Source: Dongia_B soli
GTDB lineage: Bacteria > Pseudomonadota > Alphaproteobacteria > Dongiales > Dongiaceae
Length of the DNA: 64,000 nucleotides
Assembly (NCBI RefSeq): GCF_034044715.1
Contig: NZ_JAXCLW010000004.1
Span: forward strand, 358,182-422,181
Direction: 5' to 3'
Position numbers and translations under genes: made by a program. The notes under the pieces were generated by a model. That model searched no databases and was not told the DNA's origin. It saw only the letters and a list, made by a program, of their open reading frames with translations. Of this stretch, positions 41,981 to 50,326 are shown piece after piece; the stretch's first letter is position 1; the number at the start of each line of letters is the position of its first letter.

Positions 41981-42734
41981 GTCTGCCTCTTTTTTTGCAT
42001 CTGCGTGCGCGGGCCGTATTTGGCGGCAACAAGCGTCGAGGCGAAGAACTGAAAAGTATTGCGGACGATTCAAGTATTGAAGGTGCAGGCGGGAAATAAT
42101 CTCGTCTGCTTTTCAGTGCCGCCTACATAATAGCTACGGACGATTTTGCGGTTCGGGTTGTGATAAATGTGTGATTTCTCGAGTCAACGAGATGAAGTTA
42201 TTTTGAATGAGTATCGCTGGCGAATGGTAAAGGGGTATCGAGCGTGGAATAGCGGCCGTTCCGGATCGTGGTGGACTTAAGAGCCAACAATCGCGGACGG
42301 GATCGACCGATGACGTCATCTGAAAAACAGACAGGAGGAAGCCGGTTCTTGCTCCGCCAGCAAAAATCCTTGGCCGTCACCGAGAAACGGCGGAAAGCGG
42401 AACTGCCTGTCGTACTGGGGATGTCTGCGCCGGCCACGTCTCTTAAATTGGCAAGTCATTCAGCAGGGTACAAGCGCCGAGGGTACGGGGTGGCAGCGGC
42501 TGTAACGTCCACCGGAGACGCGGCGCCCACACGATGGACCATGGAACATGCTCATAATTCAATCTTCCATTTGGCGCGGGCCCGGCCGCAGCCCCTTCCC
42601 TGCCATTACCCTCGCTTCATAAACCGACATTCCCACAAGGGCAGCGGGACGTCTATCCCGCTGCCCTTGTTTGTTTTCTCGTGTGCTTCCTTGACACAAG
42701 AGATTATTGGGGACGTTAGCGCATCAACCACGAC
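41981..42734. other. Gene-poor region containing an unassigned terminated transcript
   Basis: About 750 bp with no convincing protein gene. A plus-strand frame (42268-42738) has no family features and reads through a strong terminator hairpin, so it is unlikely to be coding. The rightward terminator at 42635-42670 implies a rightward transcript starting somewhere in this region, possibly a non-coding RNA. Confidence 0.5.
42635..42680 (+). terminator. Strong Rho-independent terminator without an assigned gene
   Basis: A perfect 15-bp stem (ACAAGGGCAGCGGGA ... TCCCGCTGCCCTTGT, loop CGTCTA) is followed on the plus strand by TTGTTTTCTC. On the minus strand, where pdxT ends 65 bp away, no U-run follows, so the orientation fits rightward transcription best. 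No rightward gene ends here. Confidence 0.85.
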
Positions 42735-43382
42735 TTAACCTGCAACATCAATGGGACGAGTGAGGTCGCGATCTATGCGCCCATACTCCATAGCCATCGT
42801 GCAGAACAACCGATGCACGCGGCGATCGGCGGTCAACTCTGGATGAAACGTGGAGGCGAGGACGTGATTCTGGCGAACGAGGACCGGCGATCCGTCGCGC
42901 ATCGCGAGGACTTCGACCGCCGGCCCCGTGGCCATGATACGAGGTGCACGGATATAGACCGTTTCGATAGGCTCACCTCCCAATGTAGTCGGCGTCCTCA
43001 AAATCGCCGATTCGATCTGCCGACCGTAAGCATTGCGCTCGACCGTCACGTCGAGTACGCCGAGGCTAGGCTGCTTCGGCGCAACTACGCGTCGCGCCAG
43101 TAGGATACATCCGGCGCAGGTGCCGAAGACCGGCTTCTTCGCGGCAAAGTCCCTCAATGCATCGAACAGGCCGTCACGCGCCATCAGCTTCAGCAGAGCA
43201 CTCGATTCACCGCCGGGTATCACCAGTGCATCGAGTTCGAACAGCTCGGTCGGCAGGCGCACGGCAACAGCCTGCGCCCCCGCTTCTTCCAAGGCCAGCG
43301 CATGTGCATCATAGTCCCCTTGCAGCGCGAGGACGCCAACACGCGGGGATGCGACCGCGGCCGCTTGTGGCTGCGCTACCAT
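42735..43382 (-). CDS. pdxT: Pyridoxal 5'-phosphate synthase glutaminase subunit
   Basis: A 215-residue class I glutamine amidotransferase. It has VGVLALQGDYDAHALALEEA at the start, PGGESSALLKLM, the nucleophile Cys in FGTCAGCILLA and the His/Glu pair in STFHPELT near residue 190. It releases ammonia from glutamine and channels it to PdxS for PLP synthesis. The ATG at 43382 overlaps the pdxS stop by seven bases (ATGGTAG), showing tight coupling in a pdxS-pdxT operon. Confidence 0.95.
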   Translation of the reverse strand: MVAQPQAAAVASPRVGVLALQGDYDAHALALEEAGAQAVAVRLPTELFELDALVIPGGESSALLKLMARDGLFDALRDFAAKKPVFGTCAGCILLARRVVAPKQPSLGVLDVTVERNAYGRQIESAILRTPTTLGGEPIETVYIRAPRIMATGPAVEVLAMRDGSPVLVRQNHVLASTFHPELTADRRVHRLFCTMAMEYGRIDRDLTRPIDVAG

Positions 43383-44314
43383 CCGCGGTCCTGCAGCATG
43401 TCGCCCGGAGAGAGCGCCGCCACCGCAAGGCCCTTCATAGCACCTTGGCATTCCGCGCTGGTCTCGGCGAGGATCGCCGGGTCCGTGAAATGCGTCGTCG
43501 CGCGCACGATCGCCCTGGCCCGGCGTTCCGCCTCCTCCGGTTCGGCGAACTCCGTCGAATCGCGCATGAAAATGCCGGAGCCGACGAACACTGCCTCGGC
43601 GCCGAGCTGGCGAACGAGCGCGGCGTCCGCCGGCGTCGCAATGCCGCCGGCGGAAAAATTTGGGACCGGCAGCTTGCCAGTCTCGGCCACCAGGCGCACC
43701 AGTTCATACGGCGCGGCGAGCTCTTTGGCGGTGGCGTAAAGTTCCTGTGCGCTGAGCACGGTGAGGCTGCGGATATCCTTTACGATTTGGCGCAGATGCT
43801 TCACCGCATGGACCACGTCGCCGGTGCCGGCTTCGCCCTTGGTGCGGATCATCGCCGCACCCTCGGCGATCCGGCGCAAGGCTTCGCCGAGATTGCGCGC
43901 ACCGCAGACGAACGGCGTCGTGAAGGCGTGCTTGTCGACGTGATGCGCTTCGTCCGCCGGAGTCAGCACTTCTGATTCGTCAATGAAGTCGACGCCGAGC
44001 GTCTGCAGGATCTGCGCTTCTGCGAAATGACCGATGCGGCATTTGGCCATCACGGGAACGGAAACGCTCTCCATGATCTCCTTGATCTTCTTGGGCGAAG
44101 CCATGCGTGCGACACCGCCTTCGGCACGGATCTGCGCCGGCACACGTTCCAGCGCCATGACCGCAACCGCACCAGCGCGCTCGGCGATCTCGGCTTGTCG
44201 GGCATCGGTTACATCCATGATGACTCCGCCCTTCAGCATTTCAGCGAGGCCGGTCTTGAGGCGGAGCGAATGAGCGGCGTAAGGGGCTGGCACGCCATTG
44301 GCGGGCAAAGTCAT
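43376..44314 (-). CDS. pdxS: Pyridoxal 5'-phosphate synthase subunit PdxS
   Basis: A 312-residue TIM-barrel enzyme, close to the family length of about 294 plus a short N-terminal extension. The blocks KGGVIMDVTDARQAEIAERA, VMALERVPAQIRAEGGVARM and MIRTKGEAGTGDVVHAVKHL are diagnostic and carry the two active-site lysines. It makes PLP from ribose 5-phosphate, glyceraldehyde 3-phosphate and ammonia supplied by PdxT. Many proteobacteria use the DXP-dependent route instead, so the R5P-dependent pair is worth noting. The ATG at 44314 is preferred to a TTG at 44404. Confidence 0.96.
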   Translation of the reverse strand: MTLPANGVPAPYAAHSLRLKTGLAEMLKGGVIMDVTDARQAEIAERAGAVAVMALERVPAQIRAEGGVARMASPKKIKEIMESVSVPVMAKCRIGHFAEAQILQTLGVDFIDESEVLTPADEAHHVDKHAFTTPFVCGARNLGEALRRIAEGAAMIRTKGEAGTGDVVHAVKHLRQIVKDIRSLTVLSAQELYATAKELAAPYELVRLVAETGKLPVPNFSAGGIATPADAALVRQLGAEAVFVGSGIFMRDSTEFAEPEEAERRARAIVRATTHFTDPAILAETSAECQGAMKGLAVAALSPGDMLQDRGW

Positions 44315-44321
44315 GTGGCTC

Positions 44322-44447
44322 TCCAATACAAGTTTCGCCGGCCAGCCTAGGCCGAGTATATTGGTCGCAAAAGAGCCACGAATATGTAGATTATTTAGAT
44401 CCAATTATCTCCGTTTTCGACACTGCTGAGGGAGTGTGGATTCCAAT
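44322..44447 (-). promoter_or_regulatory. pdxS upstream region with three ATTGGA repeats
   Basis: Between the regulator gene and pdxS, the minus strand carries ATTGGA three times in the same orientation (plus-strand coordinates 44442-44447, 44400-44405 and 44322-44327). MocR-type PdxR proteins bind directly repeated sites near pdxS promoters in other bacteria, so these are candidate sites. The last overlaps the likely leader close to the start codon. Inferred. Confidence 0.4.
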
Positions 44448-44458
44448 TTTTTTAGTTT

Positions 44459-45958
44459 TTATGGTACCGGTTTGGATAATCTTCCGCCCCGCCCGCGCTG
44501 ACTCCTGCGGTGAAAGGATTGGACAACCTCCCGCAGCAATGCGACGCCCTGTCGGATGTCCGCTTCGTCGAGGCCCGCATAGCCCATGACGAAACTGGCA
44601 CCGTCTCCTCCGGCACGAACTTCGGCCGCTGTGATGCCCACCGAATGCTGCGCGGCGGCTTCGGCGACGCTGGCCGCCAAAGTCGCTGAAATGCCTCGAA
44701 AGCGGACGACAAGATGCAGTCCGGCCTTCGCTCCTGCGATCTCAACTTCGGTTCCGAAGGCCGTCGTCAGTGCAGCTAACAACGCATCGCGCCGACGCTG
44801 ATTGCGCCGGCGGGTGCGGCGGAGATGGCGCTCGAAATGACCATCACGGATGAGATGTGCGAAGACCGCCTGTTCCAGCGACGCAGTGTGGCGGTCGGTC
44901 AGCTGTTTGGCGCGCAGGAAGGGCTGTACAAGATCTGGCGGCAGTACCATGTAGCCGAGGCGCAGACCTGGTGCGAGCACCTTCGAGACCGTGCCGGAAT
45001 AGATCACCTGTCCAGCGCGGTCGAGCGCTTGCAGCGGTTCGACCGGCCGTCCTTCGTAGCGATATTCGCTGTCGTAGTCGTCCTCCAGGATGTACGTGCC
45101 AGCGCGCGTCGCCCAATCAAGCAAAGCCAGGCGGCGCGCCGCCGGCATCACGCCCCCGGTCGGGAACTGGTGCGAAGGCGTGACATAAGCAAGCCGCACG
45201 CCGGTCTCCACTGGTGGAAGAAGCGCCGGGTCAAGACCGTCGGCATCCACCGGCACGGGCAGCAGCCGAGCACCCATCGCTTCGCAGGCCAGGCGCGCTC
45301 CGGAATAGCAGGGCTCCTCCACCACCACGGCCGAATTGGGATCGACCAGAACCCGCAGCGCGAGATCGATCGCCTGCTGCGAGCCATTGACGATCAGGAT
45401 CTGCTCCGGTCTGGCGTCAATCCACCGACCGCGATGCAGGTAATCGGCCAAAGCGGCCCGAAGCTCCGGCAACCCTTGCGGATTTTCATAGAGATATGGC
45501 TTACCTGCACGGCGCCGGATCTCACGGAGCAGCAGGCGCCGCCAGATATCGGCCGGGAAGTCGGCGGCGCTCACGCTGCCATAATTAAAGCTGTAGCGCA
45601 GTCCCGTACCGCGGTTCAACGTGCTGACGTCAAGTCCACTGAGACGCTCGCTGTAGCGCGATAGACGGACAGGCCGCGCTGACCGGGGCTCCGGGTACTG
45701 CGCCCCACTTTCCTTGAGCTCTGGCATTGAGCGGCCAATGAAGGTGCCGGCGCCGGGCCGCGTTTCCAAATAGCCTTCCGCAAGCAACTGCTCATAAACA
45801 ATAAGGACCGTGTTGCGCGAGACCCCATGCCGGTCAGCTAAAGCTCGCGAGGACGGCAGCCGCGTGCCCCCTTTGATCCGGCGGCTCAAAATGGCATGCT
45901 TGAGCTGGTCATAGATCTGATGCTGGAGCGGCGCCTCGCGGTCGAGATGTAACATCAT
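44459..45958 (-). CDS. pdxR: MocR-type regulator of PLP synthesis (PdxR-like)
   Basis: A 499-residue fusion. The N-terminal GntR-type winged helix (about residues 10-75) contains RLPSSRALADRHGVSRNTVL. It is joined to an aminotransferase class I-like domain with YENPQGLPELRAALADYLHR, VVEEPCYSG, VTPSHQFPTGGVM and EDDYDSEYRYEG, and the PLP-binding lysine in SGTVSKVLAPGLRLGY. MocR proteins of this kind bind PLP and control pdxS/pdxT. It lies directly upstream of pdxS on the same strand, with 144 bp between, rather than in the more common divergent order. Confidence 0.93.
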   Translation of the reverse strand: MMLHLDREAPLQHQIYDQLKHAILSRRIKGGTRLPSSRALADRHGVSRNTVLIVYEQLLAEGYLETRPGAGTFIGRSMPELKESGAQYPEPRSARPVRLSRYSERLSGLDVSTLNRGTGLRYSFNYGSVSAADFPADIWRRLLLREIRRRAGKPYLYENPQGLPELRAALADYLHRGRWIDARPEQILIVNGSQQAIDLALRVLVDPNSAVVVEEPCYSGARLACEAMGARLLPVPVDADGLDPALLPPVETGVRLAYVTPSHQFPTGGVMPAARRLALLDWATRAGTYILEDDYDSEYRYEGRPVEPLQALDRAGQVIYSGTVSKVLAPGLRLGYMVLPPDLVQPFLRAKQLTDRHTASLEQAVFAHLIRDGHFERHLRRTRRRNQRRRDALLAALTTAFGTEVEIAGAKAGLHLVVRFRGISATLAASVAEAAAQHSVGITAAEVRAGGDGASFVMGYAGLDEADIRQGVALLREVVQSFHRRSQRGRGGRLSKPVP

Positions 45959-46689
45959 GGTTTACCATAGCTCGCTGGTGCGACTGGGCGTTGTCCCGCC
46001 GACACGTCGTTAAAGACCGGCCAAAGGTCGCCAGGTTACCGCAGGGAAGTTGGAAAAGTCATGAGACCAACTGGCCGGCGGTATACGTCGTGAAGCGGGC
46101 GACTACATCATTGGCGATGGGTTCGGGCAGGTAAAGAGCAATAAAGGACTTGCAACAGTGTGCGTGGCTGGTTGCTGTTTCCAAGTCTATTGGGGACCCA
46201 GCAAGGATCCCTACGCCAACATACCGTCCTAATAAAATTGCCATTGTCATTATTACAATGACGATTATCTGAGCAAAAAAGTTAGCTATCTGTCACTCTT
46301 TGGTGGAAGCTGACTGACCGCCATCATTTCTCTGACATCAATTATTCAGATTTTGGCGGTGTCGGATGGTTCTTCCACCAGGGGATGGCGCCGGTTCGGG
46401 AGCTGCTTCGCTAGTCCTCTTCACGATTGCCTCAGCGTTCAATCGGACCCATCTCGCGCTTCTCGAGTATGATCCGACTACGTGTCGGACGGTGTTACTC
46501 CCTCCAGCAAGGGAAACCAGCAACGAAAATTCTTCATCGAACACGGTCCAGTGTCACGACCTCAGTGCTTCCGGAGAAAGCCTGCATCCTGTGATGTAGG
46601 TGCCTAAACGTCTCAATTCGGTTGCTTTAAGTCCGTTTCTTTTGAGGTCATGGAAATTAAACTGGAAAACTCCCGTCTCTGACTTCCAA
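45959..46689. other. Gene-poor region before the AraC remnant
   Basis: About 730 bp without a supported gene. Short open frames exist on both strands (for example 46059-46250 minus) but show no family features. The region is AT-richer than its surroundings from about 46.2 kb, in line with decayed sequence. Confidence 0.45.
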
Positions 46690-47002
46690 ATGCTTGGAGT
46701 CAAAATGAAGCTACATAATCTAAGCCTTCTTCTTTCTGCGCTCGAGGTCGACGTGGATGCTTTTGCGATATGCGAGATCGCGCGATGCAGAAATTTTAAT
46801 TCCACCCTTAAAAAAAGTAGAGGTGCACTACGTGCTCTCCGGACGACTATTTCTTTCGGTTGGGAACGATGCGCCACTCAAGGCACAGACGGGATTCGCA
46901 AACCGCAGTCACTTCAGTCGTGCTTTCAAAGATAGCTATGGAATCAATCCAAGTCATTACAAGCGGGTGCACAGCGGCCCCCAGAGAAGAAAATCGCACT
47001 AA
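46690..47002 (+). pseudogene. AraC family regulator remnant
   Basis: Three pieces of one AraC-type gene survive. LGVKMKLHNLSLLLSALEVD and VDAFAICEIARC form the start of a cupin sensor. A frame change near 46788 leads to ILIPPLKKVEVHYVLSGRLF and LSVGNDAPLK. A large internal deletion then joins this directly to the end of the second helix-turn-helix, TGFANRSHFSRAFKDSYGIN and PSHYKR. About half of a normal 300-residue regulator is missing. Confidence 0.8.
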
Positions 47003-47657
47003 GCATGCCATCGAGAAAGGTTGCATATCGGCAGTGGCACAGGTTTCTATTTCTGGCGCGCTAAATTCGACTTTTCTTCAGGAGGCGCCTAAGGCCAAAA
47101 GTTCGCGCACAGCGACCTCGGCCGCTGATAGCTGGGGCCTTTTGTTGGTTTCCGGTGGCGATGCAAACCCGAGCATCTACGCAAAACTTCTGAAGGATAT
47201 CCGCGCTTGGTTACGGAGATTCTATGCGTCACGCCTGCCCTTAGATCACATCGAGGATGCAGTTCAGGAAACGCTCATCGCGATGCATGAGAGGCGCTAT
47301 AGCTACGACGCTGGACGGCCGTTCAGACCCTGGTTGATTGGGATTGCTTCCCATAAGCGGCTCGATCACCTACGTGCCTCAGCGCGGCGCGCTGAAGTGG
47401 AGCTATCCGTCGATATTGAGGATGATCGAAATGAAGAAGCGATGACGAGCAGGATCGCGCTGTCCCAGTTGCTGACAACACTAAACCCGGCGCAGCGAGA
47501 AGTGATTCATTTGGTGAAGATTGAAGGTTTTACGATCGAAGAGGCGTCCATGAAAACGGGCCAATCGATCTCTCTCGTAAAGGTCAATATCCACCGCGGG
47601 CTGGCTAAAGCTTCCCAGGCCGCCAAACGCAACCCAGTATCAGTGCCGGCAAAGTAA
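46938..47657 (+). CDS. RNA polymerase ECF-type sigma factor
   Basis: Region 2 of an ECF sigma factor is clear (SIYAKLLKDIRAWLRRFYAS, HIEDAVQETLIAMHERRYSY, PFRPWLIGIASHKRLDHLRA), as is region 4 (LLTTLNPAQREVIHLVKIEG, QSISLVKVNIHRGLAKASQA). The core is about 165 residues. The sequence before the WGLLLVSGG stretch does not resemble sigma factors and overlaps AraC debris in another frame, so the true start is probably 60-90 codons downstream of 46938. No anti-sigma gene follows; a methylthioribose kinase gene starts 130 bp later. It would direct a small stress regulon. Confidence 0.82.
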   Translation: MESIQVITSGCTAAPREENRTKHAIEKGCISAVAQVSISGALNSTFLQEAPKAKSSRTATSAADSWGLLLVSGGDANPSIYAKLLKDIRAWLRRFYASRLPLDHIEDAVQETLIAMHERRYSYDAGRPFRPWLIGIASHKRLDHLRASARRAEVELSVDIEDDRNEEAMTSRIALSQLLTTLNPAQREVIHLVKIEGFTIEEASMKTGQSISLVKVNIHRGLAKASQAAKRNPVSVPAK

Positions 47658-47787
47658 ATAGAGCCGCACTGGGACCGGGCGAGGCGTTCCAAACGAAGGA
47701 ACCTAAATCCTAACGAACTAGCCTATAATCGCATCTAAGAAACAGCCTGGAAATTTGTTCAGTACTTATGACCTATGAGCAGACCCA

Positions 47788-49062
47788 ATGCAGGTATTGC
47801 ACAAAAGCCGATATGAGCCTCTAACAGCCCGGGCTCTGCCCGGGCGACTGGCCTCCCTCAAATCGATGGGGGAGCATCTCGGACCCGCCACAAGCTGGCG
47901 CGTTCGCGAAGTCGGCGACGGCAATCTCAATTTGGTCTTCATTGTCGAGAGTGACAGCGGATCGCTCGTAATCAAGCAGGCTTTGCCGTATGCCCGCGTG
48001 GTCGGCGAAAGCTGGCCGATGTCACTTGACCGCACATTCTTCGAGTACCATGCGCTGACGCGCCTTCTGGCACGAGATCCAGGTCGCCTGCCGGCGCTTA
48101 TCCATTTCGATGAAGAGCAAGCATACTTAGTGATGGAGCATCTGCACCCGCATATCATTCTGCGCAAGGCCTTGACAGGCAATATCAGGCTACCTCATCT
48201 CGGCGAGCATCTTGGCAGGTACCTTGGCAGGACACTTTTCCGAGGTTCCGATCTCTCCATGAATACTGCCGAGCGCAAATCGGATTTGGCGCTCTTTTCA
48301 CGCAACGTCGAACTTGCCGGGATTACGGAAGACCTTTTCTTCACGGATCCCTTCATGACTCATCCGCGGAACCAGCACACGCCCGGACTCGAGGACTACG
48401 CTAGAGCCGCCCGAGAGGACATGGATCTCAAACTCGCGGCACGCTCCCTCAAAGCAAAATTCTGCAACTGTGCCGAGACGCTTCTCCATGGCGACCTGCA
48501 CACTGGTTCTATCATGGTCACCGAGACCGATAGTCGTGTGATCGATGCCGAGTTTGCTGTCTATGGCCCAATGGGCTTCGATATTGGATCGCTCCTCGGC
48601 AATTTCTGGCTTGCCTTCTTTGCGCAGAAAGGTCACCACCCGGATGATGTAGCGCGGGACCGCGGCGGCTGGATCCTGGAGGTCATCGAGACGATCTGGG
48701 AGTCTTTTTTCGACGAGTTCTCGGCGCTTTGGCGACGCGAACGAACCGGCATCCTGGGTGGCCGCGAATTTTTTGAAGACGCGCAACGTCCTCTCGGCAG
48801 CGAAATCGCCTTGCAACAGCTGCTGAAACAGATCTGGCAGGATACGCTGGGATTTGCCGGGATCGAGATGCATCGACGCATCCTGGGACTCGCTCATGCT
48901 GCTGAACTGGAAACCATAGCCAATGTAGAGGAGCGAGCCGCCTGTGAACGGAAATCACTTATGATGGGCCGAGTGCTTGCCGCCAATCGTGCTGCATTAC
49001 CTGACATTCGTTCGGTCAATCGCATGGCGGCCAGCATGAACAGCACTGACCTCCTAAAATGA
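47788..49062 (+). CDS. mtnK: S-methyl-5-thioribose kinase
   Basis: A 424-residue kinase of the MtnK family (choline-kinase-like fold). Recognisable blocks are VGDGNLNLVFIVESDSGSLV and IKQALPYARVVGESWPM near the N-terminus, the catalytic LLHGDLHTGSIMV (about residue 235) and the metal-binding VIDAEFAVYGPMGFDIGSLL. It phosphorylates methylthioribose in salvage of methionine sulfur. Its usual partner mtnA (isomerase) is not adjacent, so the salvage genes must be elsewhere or the pathway is altered. Its stop overlaps a possible upstream start of the next gene (ATGA). Confidence 0.93.
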   Translation: MQVLHKSRYEPLTARALPGRLASLKSMGEHLGPATSWRVREVGDGNLNLVFIVESDSGSLVIKQALPYARVVGESWPMSLDRTFFEYHALTRLLARDPGRLPALIHFDEEQAYLVMEHLHPHIILRKALTGNIRLPHLGEHLGRYLGRTLFRGSDLSMNTAERKSDLALFSRNVELAGITEDLFFTDPFMTHPRNQHTPGLEDYARAAREDMDLKLAARSLKAKFCNCAETLLHGDLHTGSIMVTETDSRVIDAEFAVYGPMGFDIGSLLGNFWLAFFAQKGHHPDDVARDRGGWILEVIETIWESFFDEFSALWRRERTGILGGREFFEDAQRPLGSEIALQQLLKQIWQDTLGFAGIEMHRRILGLAHAAELETIANVEERAACERKSLMMGRVLAANRAALPDIRSVNRMAASMNSTDLLK

Positions 49063-49094
49063 TTGATCAGATCGTACTCAGGAGCTTTGTCGCT

Positions 49095-49568
49095 ATGAAC
49101 CGGACAGTATCGTTTCTTGCTTTGGGCGCTTTTTTTCTTGTCGGCGCTTCAGCGATCGGCTGGGCTTCGAGCACATCTGGCGGAGCACATACCGAAGTCA
49201 TTCCTGGCTCCGGCAGCAGCCTGACACCCGAGCAGAAAATGGAACGGCGCTTTCCCCAAAAGGTGCGCGTGGGCGATCTCATCGGGTTGCCGTTGCTGGA
49301 TTACGATGATCGGACCATGGGCCGGGTAACCGATGTAGTGCGCACGGCTGGCGGTAGGATCGAGCTTATTTCGACTTGCTGTGGCTATTTCGACTTGAAC
49401 CGCCATCAAGTTGCGGTACCGATTGAAACCGTCGCCATTCTCGCGCGCCAGATCGACGTCCTAGACATTACTCGTGAAGACTTCTTCGGATTGGAGAGGT
49501 GGAACGGCAACGGTGACACGAAACTCGGCACCGATGAAATGATCCGGATTGCAATCAGCCGGCGTTAA
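49095..49568 (+). CDS. Exported PRC-barrel-like protein
   Basis: A 157-residue exported protein with a signal peptide (TVSFLALGAFFLVGASAIGW, then AS) and one domain that resembles a PRC barrel (VRVGDLIGLPLLDYDDRTMG, RVTDVVRTAGGRIELIS). A Cys pair occurs in STCCGYFD. The ATG at 49095 has AGGAG ten bases upstream and starts a proper signal; an ATG at 49059, overlapping the mtnK stop, would add twelve residues before it. PRC barrels often bind or position other proteins. It precedes the cytochrome b/oxidoreductase pair, so it may serve that system. Confidence 0.75.
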   Translation: MNRTVSFLALGAFFLVGASAIGWASSTSGGAHTEVIPGSGSSLTPEQKMERRFPQKVRVGDLIGLPLLDYDDRTMGRVTDVVRTAGGRIELISTCCGYFDLNRHQVAVPIETVAILARQIDVLDITREDFFGLERWNGNGDTKLGTDEMIRIAISRR

Positions 49569-49635
49569 TGGCCCACATTGGTTATCTCAGACTCCTGCGT
49601 TTCTTGTTGAGATAGGTCTTCGGAAGGTAAGCTAC

Positions 49636-50313
49636 ATGGTCGCCATCACGGAAACACGCGCGTCGAAGCCGCCGCGACGCATGCACCCCCTTCTCTTACG
49701 CATCATGCACTGGATCAACGCGATCTCGATGATCCTCATGGTGATGAGCGGCTGGAAGATCTACAACGACGAAGTGATCTTCGGTTTCCTGCATTTCCCA
49801 GATGAACTCACGCTCGGCGTCTGGGCGCAACACGCGCTGCAATGGCACTTCTTCGTCATGTGGATCCTGGTATTGAACGGCCTCTGCTACCTGGCCTATG
49901 GCATCTTTACAGGCCGTTTCCGGCGGTTTCTCCTTCCCATCCGGATACGCGAGATCATTCAGGAGATGGTCGCCGCTTTGACCTTCCGGCTGAAGCACAG
50001 TGACCTTACACATTATAACGCCGTGCAGAAGCTGCTCTATGTCGGCGTCATCCTCATCATCATCCTGCAGGTCATTACCGGCATCGCAATATGGAAACCG
50101 GTCCAGTTCTCTGGGCTTGTCTCCCTCATGGGTGGTTTCCAGACAGCTCGCTTGCTTCATTTCATCGGCATGGCCGCCATCGTCCTTTTCTTCCTCGTTC
50201 ACGTCAGTCTGGCGCTCTTGGTGCCGAAGACGATCCTGGCCATGCTAACGGGTGGCCCCCGCATCGCTCCGACCGCTCGCCACGGCGATGAAGATGCCGG
50301 CACGAACCCCTGA
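49636..50313 (+). CDS. Cytochrome b561-like membrane subunit
   Basis: A 225-residue membrane protein with four to five segments. Candidate haem-ligand His residues lie in RIMHWINAISMILMVMSGW, in HALQWHFFVMW and in ARLLHFIGMAAIVLFFLVHV. It resembles the cytochrome b anchors of thiosulfate reductases, hydrogenases and YedY-type oxidoreductases. It probably passes electrons between the quinone pool and the molybdopterin protein encoded 13 bp downstream. AAGG lies upstream of the ATG at 49636. Confidence 0.88.
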   Translation: MVAITETRASKPPRRMHPLLLRIMHWINAISMILMVMSGWKIYNDEVIFGFLHFPDELTLGVWAQHALQWHFFVMWILVLNGLCYLAYGIFTGRFRRFLLPIRIREIIQEMVAALTFRLKHSDLTHYNAVQKLLYVGVILIIILQVITGIAIWKPVQFSGLVSLMGGFQTARLLHFIGMAAIVLFFLVHVSLALLVPKTILAMLTGGPRIAPTARHGDEDAGTNP

Positions 50314-50326
50314 AAGGAAGTCGAGC

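Noticed and set aside
42268..42738. A 156-codon plus-strand frame near 42.5 kb
   Set aside because: It reads through a strong intrinsic terminator and has no family features, so it is not treated as a gene.
46059..46250. A 63-codon minus-strand frame before the AraC remnant
   Set aside because: It looks vaguely like the end of an enzyme (PEPIANDVVARF), but there is no start context and no second motif; insufficient.
47658..47787. SAM-type riboswitch before mtnK
   Set aside because: The 130-bp leader shows no recognisable SAM-box core or terminator/antiterminator pair.
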